Shown: positions 33,259 to 42,052 of the stretch, piece by piece
Layout: each line of letters starts with the position of its first letter
How positions within the stretch are numbered: the stretch's first letter is position 1
DNA from: an uncultured Lachnospiraceae bacterium
GTDB taxonomy: Bacteria; Bacillota; Clostridia; Lachnospirales; Lachnospiraceae
Assembly: GCA_910583895.1 (NCBI GenBank)
Contig: CAJTYJ010000006.1
Span: 1-64,000, forward strand
DNA: 64,000 nt
Reading direction: 5' to 3'
Program-made: the position numbers and the translations under genes
The notes under the pieces: model-generated
Databases searched by the model: none
What the model was told of the DNA's origin: nothing
The model's input: only the letters and a program-made list of their open reading frames with translations

Positions 33259-34812
33259 ATGTATTGCAGCCAGTGCGGAAAGGAAATTCCAGGAGATGCG
33301 AAGTTTTGTCCGTCCTGCGGAGTCCGGCAGGATATGGGGGTCATCGCTTCGGACAATATAAGGGTGGAAGTCCGGCCAAAGAAAAAATGGAAAAAGCAAA
33401 AAGCACACAGACAGGGGCGCAGGCTGGGCAATTTTCTTGTCAGCGTGATTGCTCTTTGGATCCTGTTTGCGGGAAATAACAAAGTGCCGGACGCCTCTGA
33501 CCACGCATTCCGGAGGACCAATGCGGCCTATTTTACAGTCCAGAATCAAAGGGAGATGGCGGTCTGTGATGAAAAAGGGACCGTCTGTACCATAGACATT
33601 CCCAGAAAGGTGCTCTGCAGTGCAGATCAAAGCAGTCTGGCGTATATAGACCGGGACGGTGAATTGTACGACCTGGAAGACGGAGAGCCGGTCTTTGTGG
33701 ATGATGCGGTGAGCGATGCACAGTTTTCCTTTTATGGGGACTGCATTGTGTATACCAGAGCCGGACAGGATAAAAGAAGTGAGCTTTGCATCTATACAGT
33801 CAGAAACTCGGCGAAGGAACAGGCTGCGGTCACCGCATGCAGCGAATTTGCGGTCTCTCCGGATGGGAAGACCGTAGCTTATGTGGATGCGGGCGGAGGC
33901 AATGCTTTGTATCTTTGGCGTCCTGGCAGAGAAGAGACCAGAGTTGCCGGCAGCATATCCGAGATCCTGTCTGTGGCGGATGACGGGAAAATGGTGGTCT
34001 ACCGGAAAAAGGACGGCGGACTTTTCTGCAGCCTGGAAGACAAAGAACAAAAGCTTATGGATGCTGACGGAGCCATAGAGGTTGTGCTGAATGAAACACA
34101 GACAGAGATTCTTTACACAGGAGATGGGACTGCCTGGTATTATGGTGCAGAACAAAAGGAAGAGGAGCCTGTGCGTCTTTCGGGCGTAAAAGGGACCGTT
34201 GTGACCGACTGCTACCGAAAGGATACGGCATATCAGCAGAGGCGGGGACTGATTTTAGGCAGAAAGACCTTAAAAGATATGGTTTTTGCCACTTATGATC
34301 GCGGAAACAACGGTTACCGGCTCTATCATCTAAACTGGAACGGAGCATCGGCGGATCCGGTTTTTCACCATGCGGACCAGTTTCAGATCTCCAAAGACGA
34401 GCGGTCACTGCTCTGTCTGTCCGGTCAGAAGCTGTACTATATGAAAGATATCCAGGACAGTCAGGACCGGATCTGTTTGAGCGAAGAGATGACAGTCAGT
34501 CAGTTTGCGGCGGATCCGGAGCTGAAAAAAATCTGGTTTGTCACTTCAGACCGGAGTCTGTATGACTGTCAGGACCAGGAATATAAAAATCTTTCTTTTG
34601 CGGACCGGATGTACGGGTATTACAAAAAAGGAGTTTTGTTTCAGGAAGGGACAGATCTGTACCTTGCAAAGGAAGGGGAAAAGATTCTGGTGGAAGAAAA
34701 TGTAACGGATGTCAGGCTTACATCATACGATCATGCAGTTCTTGATACCGGGGGTGAATTTTGCTATTTGAAAGACTTTGATCATGCAGTCTGTCTGATC
34801 AGCAGCAGGTAA
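33259..34812 (+). CDS. Zinc-ribbon membrane protein with propeller-like C-terminal region
   Basis: A 517-residue protein. A zinc ribbon at residues 2-22 (YCSQCGKEIPGDAKFCPSCG), a basic stretch (RPKKKWKKQKAHRQGRR), one membrane helix (~58-70, FLVSVIALWILFAG), then ~440 residues of repeated short strands of the type SPDGKTVAYVD and DDGKMVVYRKKDGG. The latter resembles WD40/TolB-like propellers. The finger would be inside and the propeller outside the membrane. Ligand unknown. It sits 5 bp after the coiled-coil zinc-ribbon gene and 58 bp before hybrid kinase 3, so it might pass an outside signal, but nothing proves this. Confidence 0.75.
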   Translation: MYCSQCGKEIPGDAKFCPSCGVRQDMGVIASDNIRVEVRPKKKWKKQKAHRQGRRLGNFLVSVIALWILFAGNNKVPDASDHAFRRTNAAYFTVQNQREMAVCDEKGTVCTIDIPRKVLCSADQSSLAYIDRDGELYDLEDGEPVFVDDAVSDAQFSFYGDCIVYTRAGQDKRSELCIYTVRNSAKEQAAVTACSEFAVSPDGKTVAYVDAGGGNALYLWRPGREETRVAGSISEILSVADDGKMVVYRKKDGGLFCSLEDKEQKLMDADGAIEVVLNETQTEILYTGDGTAWYYGAEQKEEEPVRLSGVKGTVVTDCYRKDTAYQQRRGLILGRKTLKDMVFATYDRGNNGYRLYHLNWNGASADPVFHHADQFQISKDERSLLCLSGQKLYYMKDIQDSQDRICLSEEMTVSQFAADPELKKIWFVTSDRSLYDCQDQEYKNLSFADRMYGYYKKGVLFQEGTDLYLAKEGEKILVEENVTDVRLTSYDHAVLDTGGEFCYLKDFDHAVCLISSR

Positions 34813-34834
34813 TGCGTTTTTTTCCCGTAAAGGT

Positions 34835-34863
34835 TTGCAAACAGGCAAAGATTATTATATAAT
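34835..34863 (+). promoter_or_regulatory. Promoter placed for a leaderless kinase mRNA
   Basis: TTGCAA (34835-34840), 17-bp spacer, TATAAT (34858-34863). The expected transcription start (about 7 bases on) coincides with the ATG at 34871. No ribosome site precedes this ATG. Confidence 0.5.
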
Positions 34864-34870
34864 CAAAATC

Positions 34871-37807
34871 ATGAAAGCAAAATTAATTAATCACAGACTG
34901 GAAGCTGCTGCCATCATTGTGATTCTTACCGTTAGCGTTTTGCTGTTGGATTATGCCCGGTCGTCCAGCAAATATGTGGATACATACAGCCAGGAAAATT
35001 TTCTTAATATGATGGAACAGATGAAGCTTCCGTTTACAGACAAACTGAATACCTGCAGGCAGATCGCAGAAGGGATTGACAAGTATTTTACCTCTATGGA
35101 TGCGAGCCGGGATTTTACGGTGGAAGATCTGCTCCCGTTCCTGGGATATCAGAAGGAAAGTCTGGGCGTCTATGCGGTATGTTTTCTGAATGACAGCGGG
35201 CAGATGCTCGCTTCGGATGGGACCTCCCAGAATATTGACATCAGGGACGGACAGATCATGCAGAAGACTACCTGGAAAGGAAAAGATGCGTTTCTTTTTG
35301 TGTCGCCGACTGCACCCTTTACCGTCGATGAAAAAGAATATACAGCGGTGGGTGTGATGTATACAACAGAGTATATGTCGGCCACACTTCATCTGACCGC
35401 TTACGATCATCAGGCATATTTTCTCATCGTGGATGATGCTTATCAGGTGATTTTTAAAGGACAGCACGTCCTGGATGAAGAACTCCGTTATCACAGGAAT
35501 TTTTTGGCATGGTATCTGGAAGGCGGGAATATTACCCGGGAAGAGGCAAAACTTTTGGAGAAAGGATTTGCAGAAGAGTCTGCCGGGGTGCTGAGTTCCT
35601 GGCACGGAGAAGAGTATTATCTTGCCTATATGTCCATTGAGGGCACAGATTACTTTTTTGTATGTGAGGTTCCGGTCCGTGTGGCTCAGAACATTCTGCA
35701 GAAATATCAGGAAGCCATTGTCCGGGTGCTGAGTGTGATCTTTTTTACGGTTTTCATCATCGGTATCCTGTTTTTTATCTGGAACAACAGCCGGAATATG
35801 CGGGCAAAGAACCGGGAGCTTCAGTACCGTGAGAAGATGTTTGGGATCCTGTCGGATCATACGGACCAGGTGTATGCCCTTCTGTCAGCGGATATGAAGT
35901 GGGCGGAGTATATCAGCCCAAACTTAGAGCGGATTCTGAAGATCGGTTTTGAGGTCCTTGCAGATCCGGTTGCGGCGCTGAACCGTCTTCCGGATGACCC
36001 GTCTCTGGTGATCGATGAGGAGGCAGTGGGCATGCTGCAAAATGGAGAGGCCTGGCATGACGGAGAATATTTTCAGAGCACCGTGGGGGCTGTGCAGAAG
36101 TATTTGGAGCGCACGATTATCCGGGTGTCGGTGGAAGGATCGGAGAAGCTCCTGGCCATTGTCACAGACCGGACGCTGGAACAGGAGAACCGCAGCAGAC
36201 TGCGCACGGCTTTGGATATTGCAGAGGAGGCGAACCGGTCCAAAAGTACGTTTCTTTCCAGCATGAGCCATGACATTCGGACTCCTATGAATGCGATTAT
36301 GGGGTTTTCCACTCTTTTGTACCGGGATGCAAAAAAGCCGGAAAAGGTTCGGGAATATACCCGGAAGATTACATCTTCCGGCCATCACCTGCTCAGCCTG
36401 ATCAATGATGTGCTGGATATGAGCAAGATTGAGTCCGGCAAAGCCACCCTGAGTTTGGCTGACGAAAATATCGCAGAGATCGTGGAAGGTATTGATACGA
36501 TCGTCCGTTCTCAGATGAAAGAAAAAGAACATACATTCGAGGTTCGGATTAAAGATATCCGGCATGAGGATGTAGCGCTGGATAAGTTAAGATTCAACCA
36601 GATTCTTTTAAATCTTCTGTCCAACGCGATAAAATATACCCCGGAAAAAGGATATATATCATTGACACTGCAGGAGCTGCCTCAGCACTCTGCACAGCTG
36701 GCACGATATCGAATCGAAGTGGCGGACAATGGTTACGGGATGAGTCCGGAATATGTCAAAAAGATTTTCTGCGCGTTTACAAGAGAAGAGAACCAGACCA
36801 TCAACCAAATCCAGGGTACAGGCCTTGGGATGGCGATTACAAAAAATCTGGTGGATCTGATGGGCGGCAATATCTCTGTGAAAAGCGAGCAGGGAAAAGG
36901 TTCTGTTTTTACTGTGGAACTGGAATTCTATATCAATGAAAAGACGGACAGCAGCCGTTTCTGGGAAGAACAGGGGATTGCAAGGATGCTGGTGATGGAC
37001 GATGCGGAGCGGTCCTGCGAAAGTATCCTTGCGGCTATGGAGGAAACGAAGGTTCTTGTGGACTACGTTCTGGACGGTAAAACAGCAGTTTCCATGACTG
37101 AAGCAGCAAAAAAGGCCGGTCATCCATACAATGTGGTACTTCTGGACTGGAAGATGCCGGATATGGACGGGATTGAGGCGGCGGGAAAGATCCGAAAGTT
37201 TCTTTCCCCGGATGTTTCCTGGCTTATTATGACCGGCTATGACTGGACGGAGTTTGCGGAGGAAGCGTGGGATGCGGGGGTGGATGCTGTTCTGCCCAAG
37301 CCGTTCTTTTTAAGCAGTCTCCGGCATAAAATCGATGAGCTTCGTAAAAAAGCGCAGAAGCCCAAAGAAGAAGATCCGTCGGCGGTTACCGGGGTTTTGG
37401 AAGGGATGCATATCCTGGTGGCGGAGGACAATGATCTGAATGCGGAGATCTTATGCGAACTTCTTGACATGGCAGGGGCCAGCTGTGAGGTCTGTGAAAA
37501 CGGCCGGCAGACCGTAGAAGCATTTGAACGGTCAGAAGAAGGGCAGTACCAGCTGATTCTCATGGATGTTCAGATGCCGGTTATGGGAGGCTATGAAGCC
37601 ACCGGATTGATTCGGGATCTGGAACATCCAGAAGCACGTACCATTCCCATTGTGGCCATGACAGCCAATGCATTTACGGAAGATATCAACCGGGCTTTGG
37701 AGGCCGGTATGAATGCGCACGTGGCGAAGCCCGTGGATATGGGCGTGCTGGAAGCGACTGTACGGGAGGTGCTGGAGGTTTTGTCTACTGCAGATGACAG
37801 ACGCTGA
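34871..37807 (+). CDS. Membrane hybrid histidine kinase with two receivers
   Basis: A 978-residue sensor kinase. Membrane helices at ~10-28 and ~285-305 (VLSVIFFTVFIIGILFFIW) enclose an outside sensor. A PAS-like segment (~320-440), HisKA with LSSMSHDIRTPM (His467), HATPase (NLLSNAIKYTP; DNGYGMS; GTGLGMA), REC1 (LVMDDAERS; Asp759 in LLDWKMPDMDG) and REC2 (LVAEDNDLN; Asp899 in LMDVQMPVMGG; VAKPVD) follow. REC1 is related to that of the kinase at 21566 but keeps its Asp. No ribosome site before ATG 34871; a TTG at 34835 is the alternative. The BceR-like regulator gene starts 66 bp after its stop; cross-talk is possible. Confidence 0.9.
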   Translation: MKAKLINHRLEAAAIIVILTVSVLLLDYARSSSKYVDTYSQENFLNMMEQMKLPFTDKLNTCRQIAEGIDKYFTSMDASRDFTVEDLLPFLGYQKESLGVYAVCFLNDSGQMLASDGTSQNIDIRDGQIMQKTTWKGKDAFLFVSPTAPFTVDEKEYTAVGVMYTTEYMSATLHLTAYDHQAYFLIVDDAYQVIFKGQHVLDEELRYHRNFLAWYLEGGNITREEAKLLEKGFAEESAGVLSSWHGEEYYLAYMSIEGTDYFFVCEVPVRVAQNILQKYQEAIVRVLSVIFFTVFIIGILFFIWNNSRNMRAKNRELQYREKMFGILSDHTDQVYALLSADMKWAEYISPNLERILKIGFEVLADPVAALNRLPDDPSLVIDEEAVGMLQNGEAWHDGEYFQSTVGAVQKYLERTIIRVSVEGSEKLLAIVTDRTLEQENRSRLRTALDIAEEANRSKSTFLSSMSHDIRTPMNAIMGFSTLLYRDAKKPEKVREYTRKITSSGHHLLSLINDVLDMSKIESGKATLSLADENIAEIVEGIDTIVRSQMKEKEHTFEVRIKDIRHEDVALDKLRFNQILLNLLSNAIKYTPEKGYISLTLQELPQHSAQLARYRIEVADNGYGMSPEYVKKIFCAFTREENQTINQIQGTGLGMAITKNLVDLMGGNISVKSEQGKGSVFTVELEFYINEKTDSSRFWEEQGIARMLVMDDAERSCESILAAMEETKVLVDYVLDGKTAVSMTEAAKKAGHPYNVVLLDWKMPDMDGIEAAGKIRKFLSPDVSWLIMTGYDWTEFAEEAWDAGVDAVLPKPFFLSSLRHKIDELRKKAQKPKEEDPSAVTGVLEGMHILVAEDNDLNAEILCELLDMAGASCEVCENGRQTVEAFERSEEGQYQLILMDVQMPVMGGYEATGLIRDLEHPEARTIPIVAMTANAFTEDINRALEAGMNAHVAKPVDMGVLEATVREVLEVLSTADDRR

Positions 37808-37873
37808 TCTGGTCTTTCGGCGAAGGAAAAAGCTGCCGGCCAAAAAAGGAATACCGCCAAAGAAGGGAATGTT

Positions 37874-38566
37874 ATGTACAAAATCCTGATCATCGAGGAT
37901 GACAATACCATCGCCGAATCCGTTCGGCGCCATCTGGAGAAATGGGGCAGCCAGGCGGAATGTGTGACAGATTTCGCAGGAGTACTGGAGCATTTTGTTC
38001 GTTTTTCCCCTCAGCTGGTGCTGGTGGATATTGGGCTGCCATTTTATAATGGATATTACTGGTGCCAGGAGATCCGGAAGCTCTCCCAGGTTCCGATCCT
38101 CTTTCTTTCCTCTGCGTCCGACAATATGAACATTGTCATGGCCATGAATATGGGCGGAGATGATTTTATCACCAAGCCCTTTGATCTGGAAGTACTGTCC
38201 GCCAAGGTTCAGGCGATTCTCCGACGGGCATATGCGTTCCAGAGCCAGCCGGCATCTGTCATGGAGTGGGGCGGCGCGGTTTTGAATCTGTCGGATATGT
38301 CATTAAATTTTGCCGGACAGCGGGTGGAGTTGTCAAAGAATGAATTTCGGATTCTGCAGATTCTCTATGAACATGCAGGAAAGACGGTGAGCCGGGAAAA
38401 TATCATGAAGCGTTTGTGGGATGATGAATGTTTCGTGGACGACAACACCCTGACGGTCAACATCAACCGCTTACGGCGCGGACTCAAAGAAATCGGGCTT
38501 GCAGACTTTATACAGACAAAAAAAGGCGTAGGCTATCAGCTGGGCCAGGGGAGGAACAATGAATAA
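37874..38566 (+). CDS. BceR-like OmpR-family response regulator
   Basis: A 230-residue response regulator: receiver (IIEDDNTIAESVRRHLEKWG; phospho-acceptor Asp52 in LVDIGLPFYNG; conserved Lys in ITKPFD) and a C-terminal winged helix (VELSKNEFRILQILYEHAGK, DDNTLTVNINRLRRGL, KKGVGYQLG). GLPFYNGYYWCQEIRK is typical of the BceR group that answers peptide antibiotics. Its gene overlaps the kinase gene by 8 bp. The usual BceAB target is 4.4 kb downstream, where CTTACA/TGTAAG repeats precede the ATPase gene. ATG behind AAGAAGGGAATGTT. Confidence 0.9.
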   Translation: MYKILIIEDDNTIAESVRRHLEKWGSQAECVTDFAGVLEHFVRFSPQLVLVDIGLPFYNGYYWCQEIRKLSQVPILFLSSASDNMNIVMAMNMGGDDFITKPFDLEVLSAKVQAILRRAYAFQSQPASVMEWGGAVLNLSDMSLNFAGQRVELSKNEFRILQILYEHAGKTVSRENIMKRLWDDECFVDDNTLTVNINRLRRGLKEIGLADFIQTKKGVGYQLGQGRNNE

Positions 38567-39602
38567 AACTTCTGTAAAAAAGATGGCAGGAGTATATATA
38601 AAAGAGCACCGGACAGTCCTGGCAGTTTTTGCCGTGGCTGCCGTGCTTTTTTATTTTATTGCTGGACTGTATGGCTATCAGGACTCCATCAAGCATATGT
38701 CCTATGCGTTGTTTCTGGTACTGATCTTTGGACTTTTCGTGGGGATTTTGGGATGTGTGAGGTACATTCGGCACCTGAATGCTTTGTGGGATGCCGGACA
38801 GCGGGATGGAGAGCGGGGGGATAGCCTGCCCAAAGCCCGTACGACGGCAGAGCAGTATCTATATGATATCATCTCCGATCTGGAACAGGAGAGGCGGTAT
38901 TTTTTGTCAGAATACGATGAGAAAAAACAGGATATGGCGGATTACTACACCATGTGGACGCACCAGATCAAGACGCCCATCGCTGCACTGCGCCTGCTTC
39001 TGCAGGATGAGGAACATCCATGGCCCAAACAGGCCAGGGAAGAGCTTTTTAAAATCGAACAGTACGCGCAGATGGCCTTATCTTATGCCCGTCTGGACAG
39101 TCTGTCCGGGGATCTGCTCCTGACAGACTGTGACATATGTCAGGTTGCCAGACAGGCAGTCAGGCAGTATTCGGTGTTGTTCATCGGCAGTGGGCTTTCT
39201 TTTACCATGGAAAGATGCAGCTGCCATGCAATAACGGACGAAAAATGGCTTTCGTTTGTAATTGGACAGGTTCTCTCCAACGCATTGAAATATACTTCCC
39301 ATGGACAGATTCAGATCTATGGTGCAAACAGGCGAAAAGAAAGGACAGAAGGAGCGGCCTCCTATCTGGTAATAGAGGACACCGGGATCGGAATCAGTGA
39401 AAGCGATCTGCCCCGTATTTTTGAGCGGGGATTTACCGGATACAATGGCCGGCTCTGCAAAAAGTCCACCGGGATCGGACTGTATCTGTGCCGTCAGATT
39501 CTGGACCGGCTGGGACATACGATCGAAGTACAGTCGGTGATGGGACAGGGAACAAAGGTGTTTTTGGGCTTTGGGCAGGAAAAGGTGCTGCTGTCTGAAT
39601 GA
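38559..39602 (+). CDS. BceS-like intramembrane-sensing histidine kinase
   Basis: A 347-residue kinase with two close N-terminal membrane helices (~20-36 and ~45-66) and almost no outside loop, the form of intramembrane-sensing kinases that take their signal from a BceAB transporter. H-box: YYTMWTHQIKTPIAALRLLL (His135). HATPase: NALKYT, EDTGIGISESDLPRIFERGF and GIGLYLC. It phosphorylates the adjacent regulator. Because sensing depends on the transporter, separation from bceAB-like genes by an insertion is notable. The next gene is convergent (LytTR). Confidence 0.9.
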   Translation: MNKTSVKKMAGVYIKEHRTVLAVFAVAAVLFYFIAGLYGYQDSIKHMSYALFLVLIFGLFVGILGCVRYIRHLNALWDAGQRDGERGDSLPKARTTAEQYLYDIISDLEQERRYFLSEYDEKKQDMADYYTMWTHQIKTPIAALRLLLQDEEHPWPKQAREELFKIEQYAQMALSYARLDSLSGDLLLTDCDICQVARQAVRQYSVLFIGSGLSFTMERCSCHAITDEKWLSFVIGQVLSNALKYTSHGQIQIYGANRRKERTEGAASYLVIEDTGIGISESDLPRIFERGFTGYNGRLCKKSTGIGLYLCRQILDRLGHTIEVQSVMGQGTKVFLGFGQEKVLLSE

Positions 39603-39654
39603 TCCGGTTGGTTTGCCAGGAAACCGCTTGGGGCTGTCAGGTTCGCATAACTTT

Positions 39655-40071
39655 TTATATAAGGGCAGCAAGCACTTTTGGCGCGTAGGATCTGCTCACA
39701 TGTAAAACGGTGTCATCAATCAGGATGATATCATTGTTCTGAAGGGTTCTGATTTTGCTTAAAGAGACGATACAGCTTTGCGTACATTTGATGAATCCAT
39801 ATGGATATAAAGCAGCTAACTCCTGGCTGAGCGTCCCATATTTTTTGTAGATGCCATGGGATGTGTGGATGGTGATATGGTGTTGCTGACTCTGCAGGTA
39901 ATAAATATCGCAGATCTTTATTCTGGAGATCTGAGATTTGGTTTTCAGAAGATAGATCTGCTGATTGTCTGTGTACTGCTGCATTGCTTCTAGGAGTGCA
40001 GATTCTCCGTAAGCGGCAAGAAAAGATCTGATATCCGTTAGGATGTTTGACTGCAGGGATTTGTTTGTCAT
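39655..40071 (-). CDS. LytTR-domain DNA-binding regulator
   Basis: A 138-residue protein whose C-terminal ~95 residues are a LytTR domain (IYLLKTKSQISRIKICDIYY, then HHITIHTSHGIYKKYGTLSQ, FIKCTQSCIVSLSKIR). The N-terminal ~40 residues are a short helical part, not a receiver. It binds DNA through the LytTR strands; its signal is unknown. The start at 40071 (MTNKSLQSN) is behind AAAAAAGGAACC; the longer frame reaching 40155 is rejected. It lies at the left end of the insert between BceRS- and BceAB-like genes. Confidence 0.85.
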   Translation of the reverse strand: MTNKSLQSNILTDIRSFLAAYGESALLEAMQQYTDNQQIYLLKTKSQISRIKICDIYYLQSQQHHITIHTSHGIYKKYGTLSQELAALYPYGFIKCTQSCIVSLSKIRTLQNNDIILIDDTVLHVSRSYAPKVLAALI

Positions 40072-40532
40072 TGGTTGGTTCCTTTTTTCATTGGTAGCTG
40101 TTGTTTTTATAATGGTTACATAAATATATACGATTGTGAGAATGCTTTTCGACAAAAAATGAGATTTATCTGAAAGAAATTTCCGGATTTGCTGTTTTGG
40201 GTGCCGGATTTGATGATGGATTTGCAGTGGGCTGAAATATGGAGTAAAGTCAAACAGGATACACCGAAACAGGAATTAAAAGAATATAGGAGACATAAAC
40301 AGGCTGATATCCTGATTATGGCAGATAGGCATATGAAGCGCTGTCGAGAGAGGATGTAAAGCCGTGTATGGAATAAGAAAAATCGACAGCAGGATAAATA
40401 AAAATCTGTGAATCCAGGTGTGATTTTTGCTGTTTATGTTGAAAAATGTATAAATAAATGTTATGATGAAGAAACAAAAAGAAGAAAATGTTTCACAGTA
40501 TAACAAAATGAGCAACAAAAATCATATATACT
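40072..40532. other. Intergenic, no gene
   Basis: It contains the LytTR promoter region and AT-rich DNA. A hydrophobic minus frame (40276-40518) reads as biased noise with no ribosome site. Confidence 0.45.
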
Positions 40533-40561
40533 TACCCAAATGGATAGAAAACAGGTGGGTA
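40533..40561. promoter_or_regulatory. Inverted repeat ahead of the GNAT pair
   Basis: TACCCA (40533-40538) and TGGGTA (40556-40561), 17 bp apart. It could be an operator for the small upstream protein if the pair is a toxin-antitoxin system. Inferred. Confidence 0.4.
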
Positions 40562-40613
40562 TATGAAAGATGATACAGAAAAAGAGGAATGTACAGAAGA
40601 GGGAGGTATTAAT

Positions 40614-40766
40614 ATGGCAGTATTGGCAAAACCGATTAATAAAGTATCTGTAATTCAGGAAAGAGACTCCCGTAAATTCGTACAGGATTTTAATAATAAC
40701 AGGGTATCAAAAGAGTTTTTAGATGTATGTAAAAAAGCGGGGAGTCTGTTTGGAAAGCGCAAATAA
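40614..40766 (+). CDS. Small basic protein, possible antitoxin of the GNAT pair
   Basis: Fifty residues (MAVLAKPINKVSVIQERDSR, KFVQDFNNNRVSKEFLDVCK, then a basic end). The ATG at 40614 has a perfect AGGGAGGT site; the longer frame from 40563 is rejected. It overlaps the GNAT gene by 17 bp. A short protein in front of and overlapping a GNAT gene is the layout of acetyltransferase toxin-antitoxin pairs (AtaT/TacT kind), though its sequence is not a ribbon-helix-helix that I recognise. Function inferred from position. Confidence 0.55.
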   Translation: MAVLAKPINKVSVIQERDSRKFVQDFNNNRVSKEFLDVCKKAGSLFGKRK

Positions 40767-41415
40767 TAAAAAGCATACTTGCATTGCATATTTTAATCCT
40801 GATGTGGAAGTTTACAATAAAGCGCATCAGGATTTATTATGGAAATTTAATGCCGGAGATGGTTATGATAATTTCAATGATTTCGTATCAGAAGAAGCGA
40901 TAGGGTATGCAAACAATGGCAATGGTGTTACCTACTTGGTTTGGAATATTTTTTGTGGAGAAGATGGCAGTGAAGTCAAAAGAGAGTTAGTAGCTTATTA
41001 TACATTGGCTGCAACATCCATTCCATATGTAGACCGAATTCGTTTAGATGAAGAGGAAGCAAAAATATCAGGGAAAGAATTTGATATACAGACTTGTGGG
41101 ATTTCTGCTCTTGAAATTAAGATGTTTGCTGTGAATGAAAAGTATCAGGATACATTTTATGAATATGAAGGAATAGAATTGCCGGTATCGGCATGGGTTA
41201 TGCGGAGTATCATTGATGAGGCGAATTCTATGATTAATACAGTGTTGGGATTTAAAGCTTTATTTTTACACGCGCTTCCAAATGCAGAAAAGTTCTATGA
41301 AAATAATGGCTTTCATCCTGTAGAAGAAAACATGCAGCCTTTACATAGTGTAGATTCTGATTATAAAGCGATGTATTTATCTCTAAGGAAGGTTCATATG
41401 AATTATGATGATTGA
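40750..41415 (+). CDS. GNAT-family acetyltransferase, possible toxin
   Basis: A 221-residue GNAT-fold protein. C-terminal motif ALFLHALPNAEKFYENNGFH is the acetyl-CoA/catalytic end with a Tyr that in GNATs acts as general acid. Earlier strands are ELVAYYTLAATSIPYVDRIR and SALEIKMFAVNEKYQD. An N-terminal ~60 residues is less conserved. The start is TTG 40750 with GGGGAG 7 bp upstream, inside the end of the preceding small gene, so translation is coupled and weak. Toxins of this kind acetylate aminoacyl-tRNA; here the toxin call comes from the layout only and an ordinary acetyltransferase is possible. Terminator follows. Confidence 0.7.
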   Translation: MESANNKKHTCIAYFNPDVEVYNKAHQDLLWKFNAGDGYDNFNDFVSEEAIGYANNGNGVTYLVWNIFCGEDGSEVKRELVAYYTLAATSIPYVDRIRLDEEEAKISGKEFDIQTCGISALEIKMFAVNEKYQDTFYEYEGIELPVSAWVMRSIIDEANSMINTVLGFKALFLHALPNAEKFYENNGFHPVEENMQPLHSVDSDYKAMYLSLRKVHMNYDD

Positions 41416-41416
41416 C

Positions 41417-41457
41417 AGGGCATATCGGATGTAGAAGACTGATATGCTCTGCTTTTA
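41417..41457 (+). terminator. Terminator after the GNAT gene
   Basis: A 9-bp stem GGGCATATC/GATATGCTC with one G-T pair, loop of 14, then a T-rich tail; it begins 2 bp after the stop. Confidence 0.75.
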
Positions 41458-41517
41458 TGATTTTCCCATTATTTGCATGGAATGATATATTATCTATGGA
41501 AACATGTATATTTCTTT

Positions 41518-41546
41518 GGAGCCATACCATAGTTCGGTGTGGCTCC
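41518..41546. terminator. Second strong hairpin
   Basis: GGAGCCATACC pairs with GGTGTGGCTCC (11 bp, one G-T) around ATAGTTC. The tail is only moderately T-rich, so it may be a back-up terminator or an RNA structure. Confidence 0.5.
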
Positions 41547-42037
41547 ATCTTATTGCTGACTTTTCTTTATTTTTCAATGGATTTTGAGGTTATTTGTGAT
41601 CTGGAATGTTTGAAATATTGTTCGTATATATGATTTTTATATATGATTCAGTAGAGAACTATTTTTGATACTTTGTGTGTGATCTGATTATATGTTGATG
41701 ATGGGAATTAATATAAAATTAGTTTGCTTTCAAAATAGTATTTGATACATCTGATTGCTGTCAAGTGGAGAGAGTGGAGAAGTCAGATGAAATAGGGTAC
41801 CTAAAATTGGTTTAAACTTTGATGTTCGGGTTCGATTGTGTTTAAGATTTAGTTTGATAGTCGAAATACATATATTTATACATCATATCTGGATAGGATA
41901 GAAGCATAACTGGGAAATGGTGTTAGTTTGAGTTAAATAGTATTGTCGACAAGATTTGACAATGGTAAAATATTTTAATCAAGTTTAAATTGGGAAAAGC
42001 AATGTAACTCAAGAGATAGTATTGGTTTGTCAAGAAT
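41547..42037. other. AT-rich intergenic, no gene
   Basis: No frame with a start and ribosome site. Numerous AT words but no promoter that can be singled out. It leads to the AT-rich membrane-protein gene. Confidence 0.45.
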
Positions 42038-42052
42038 GTGGGGAGTGGAATT

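Noticed and set aside
33004..34155. 383-codon minus-strand frame opposite the zinc-ribbon genes
   Set aside because: Shadow of two real plus-strand genes; no family features or start context.
40276..40518. 80-codon hydrophobic minus frame as a membrane peptide
   Set aside because: Hydrophobicity comes from AT-rich sequence; no ribosome site is present.
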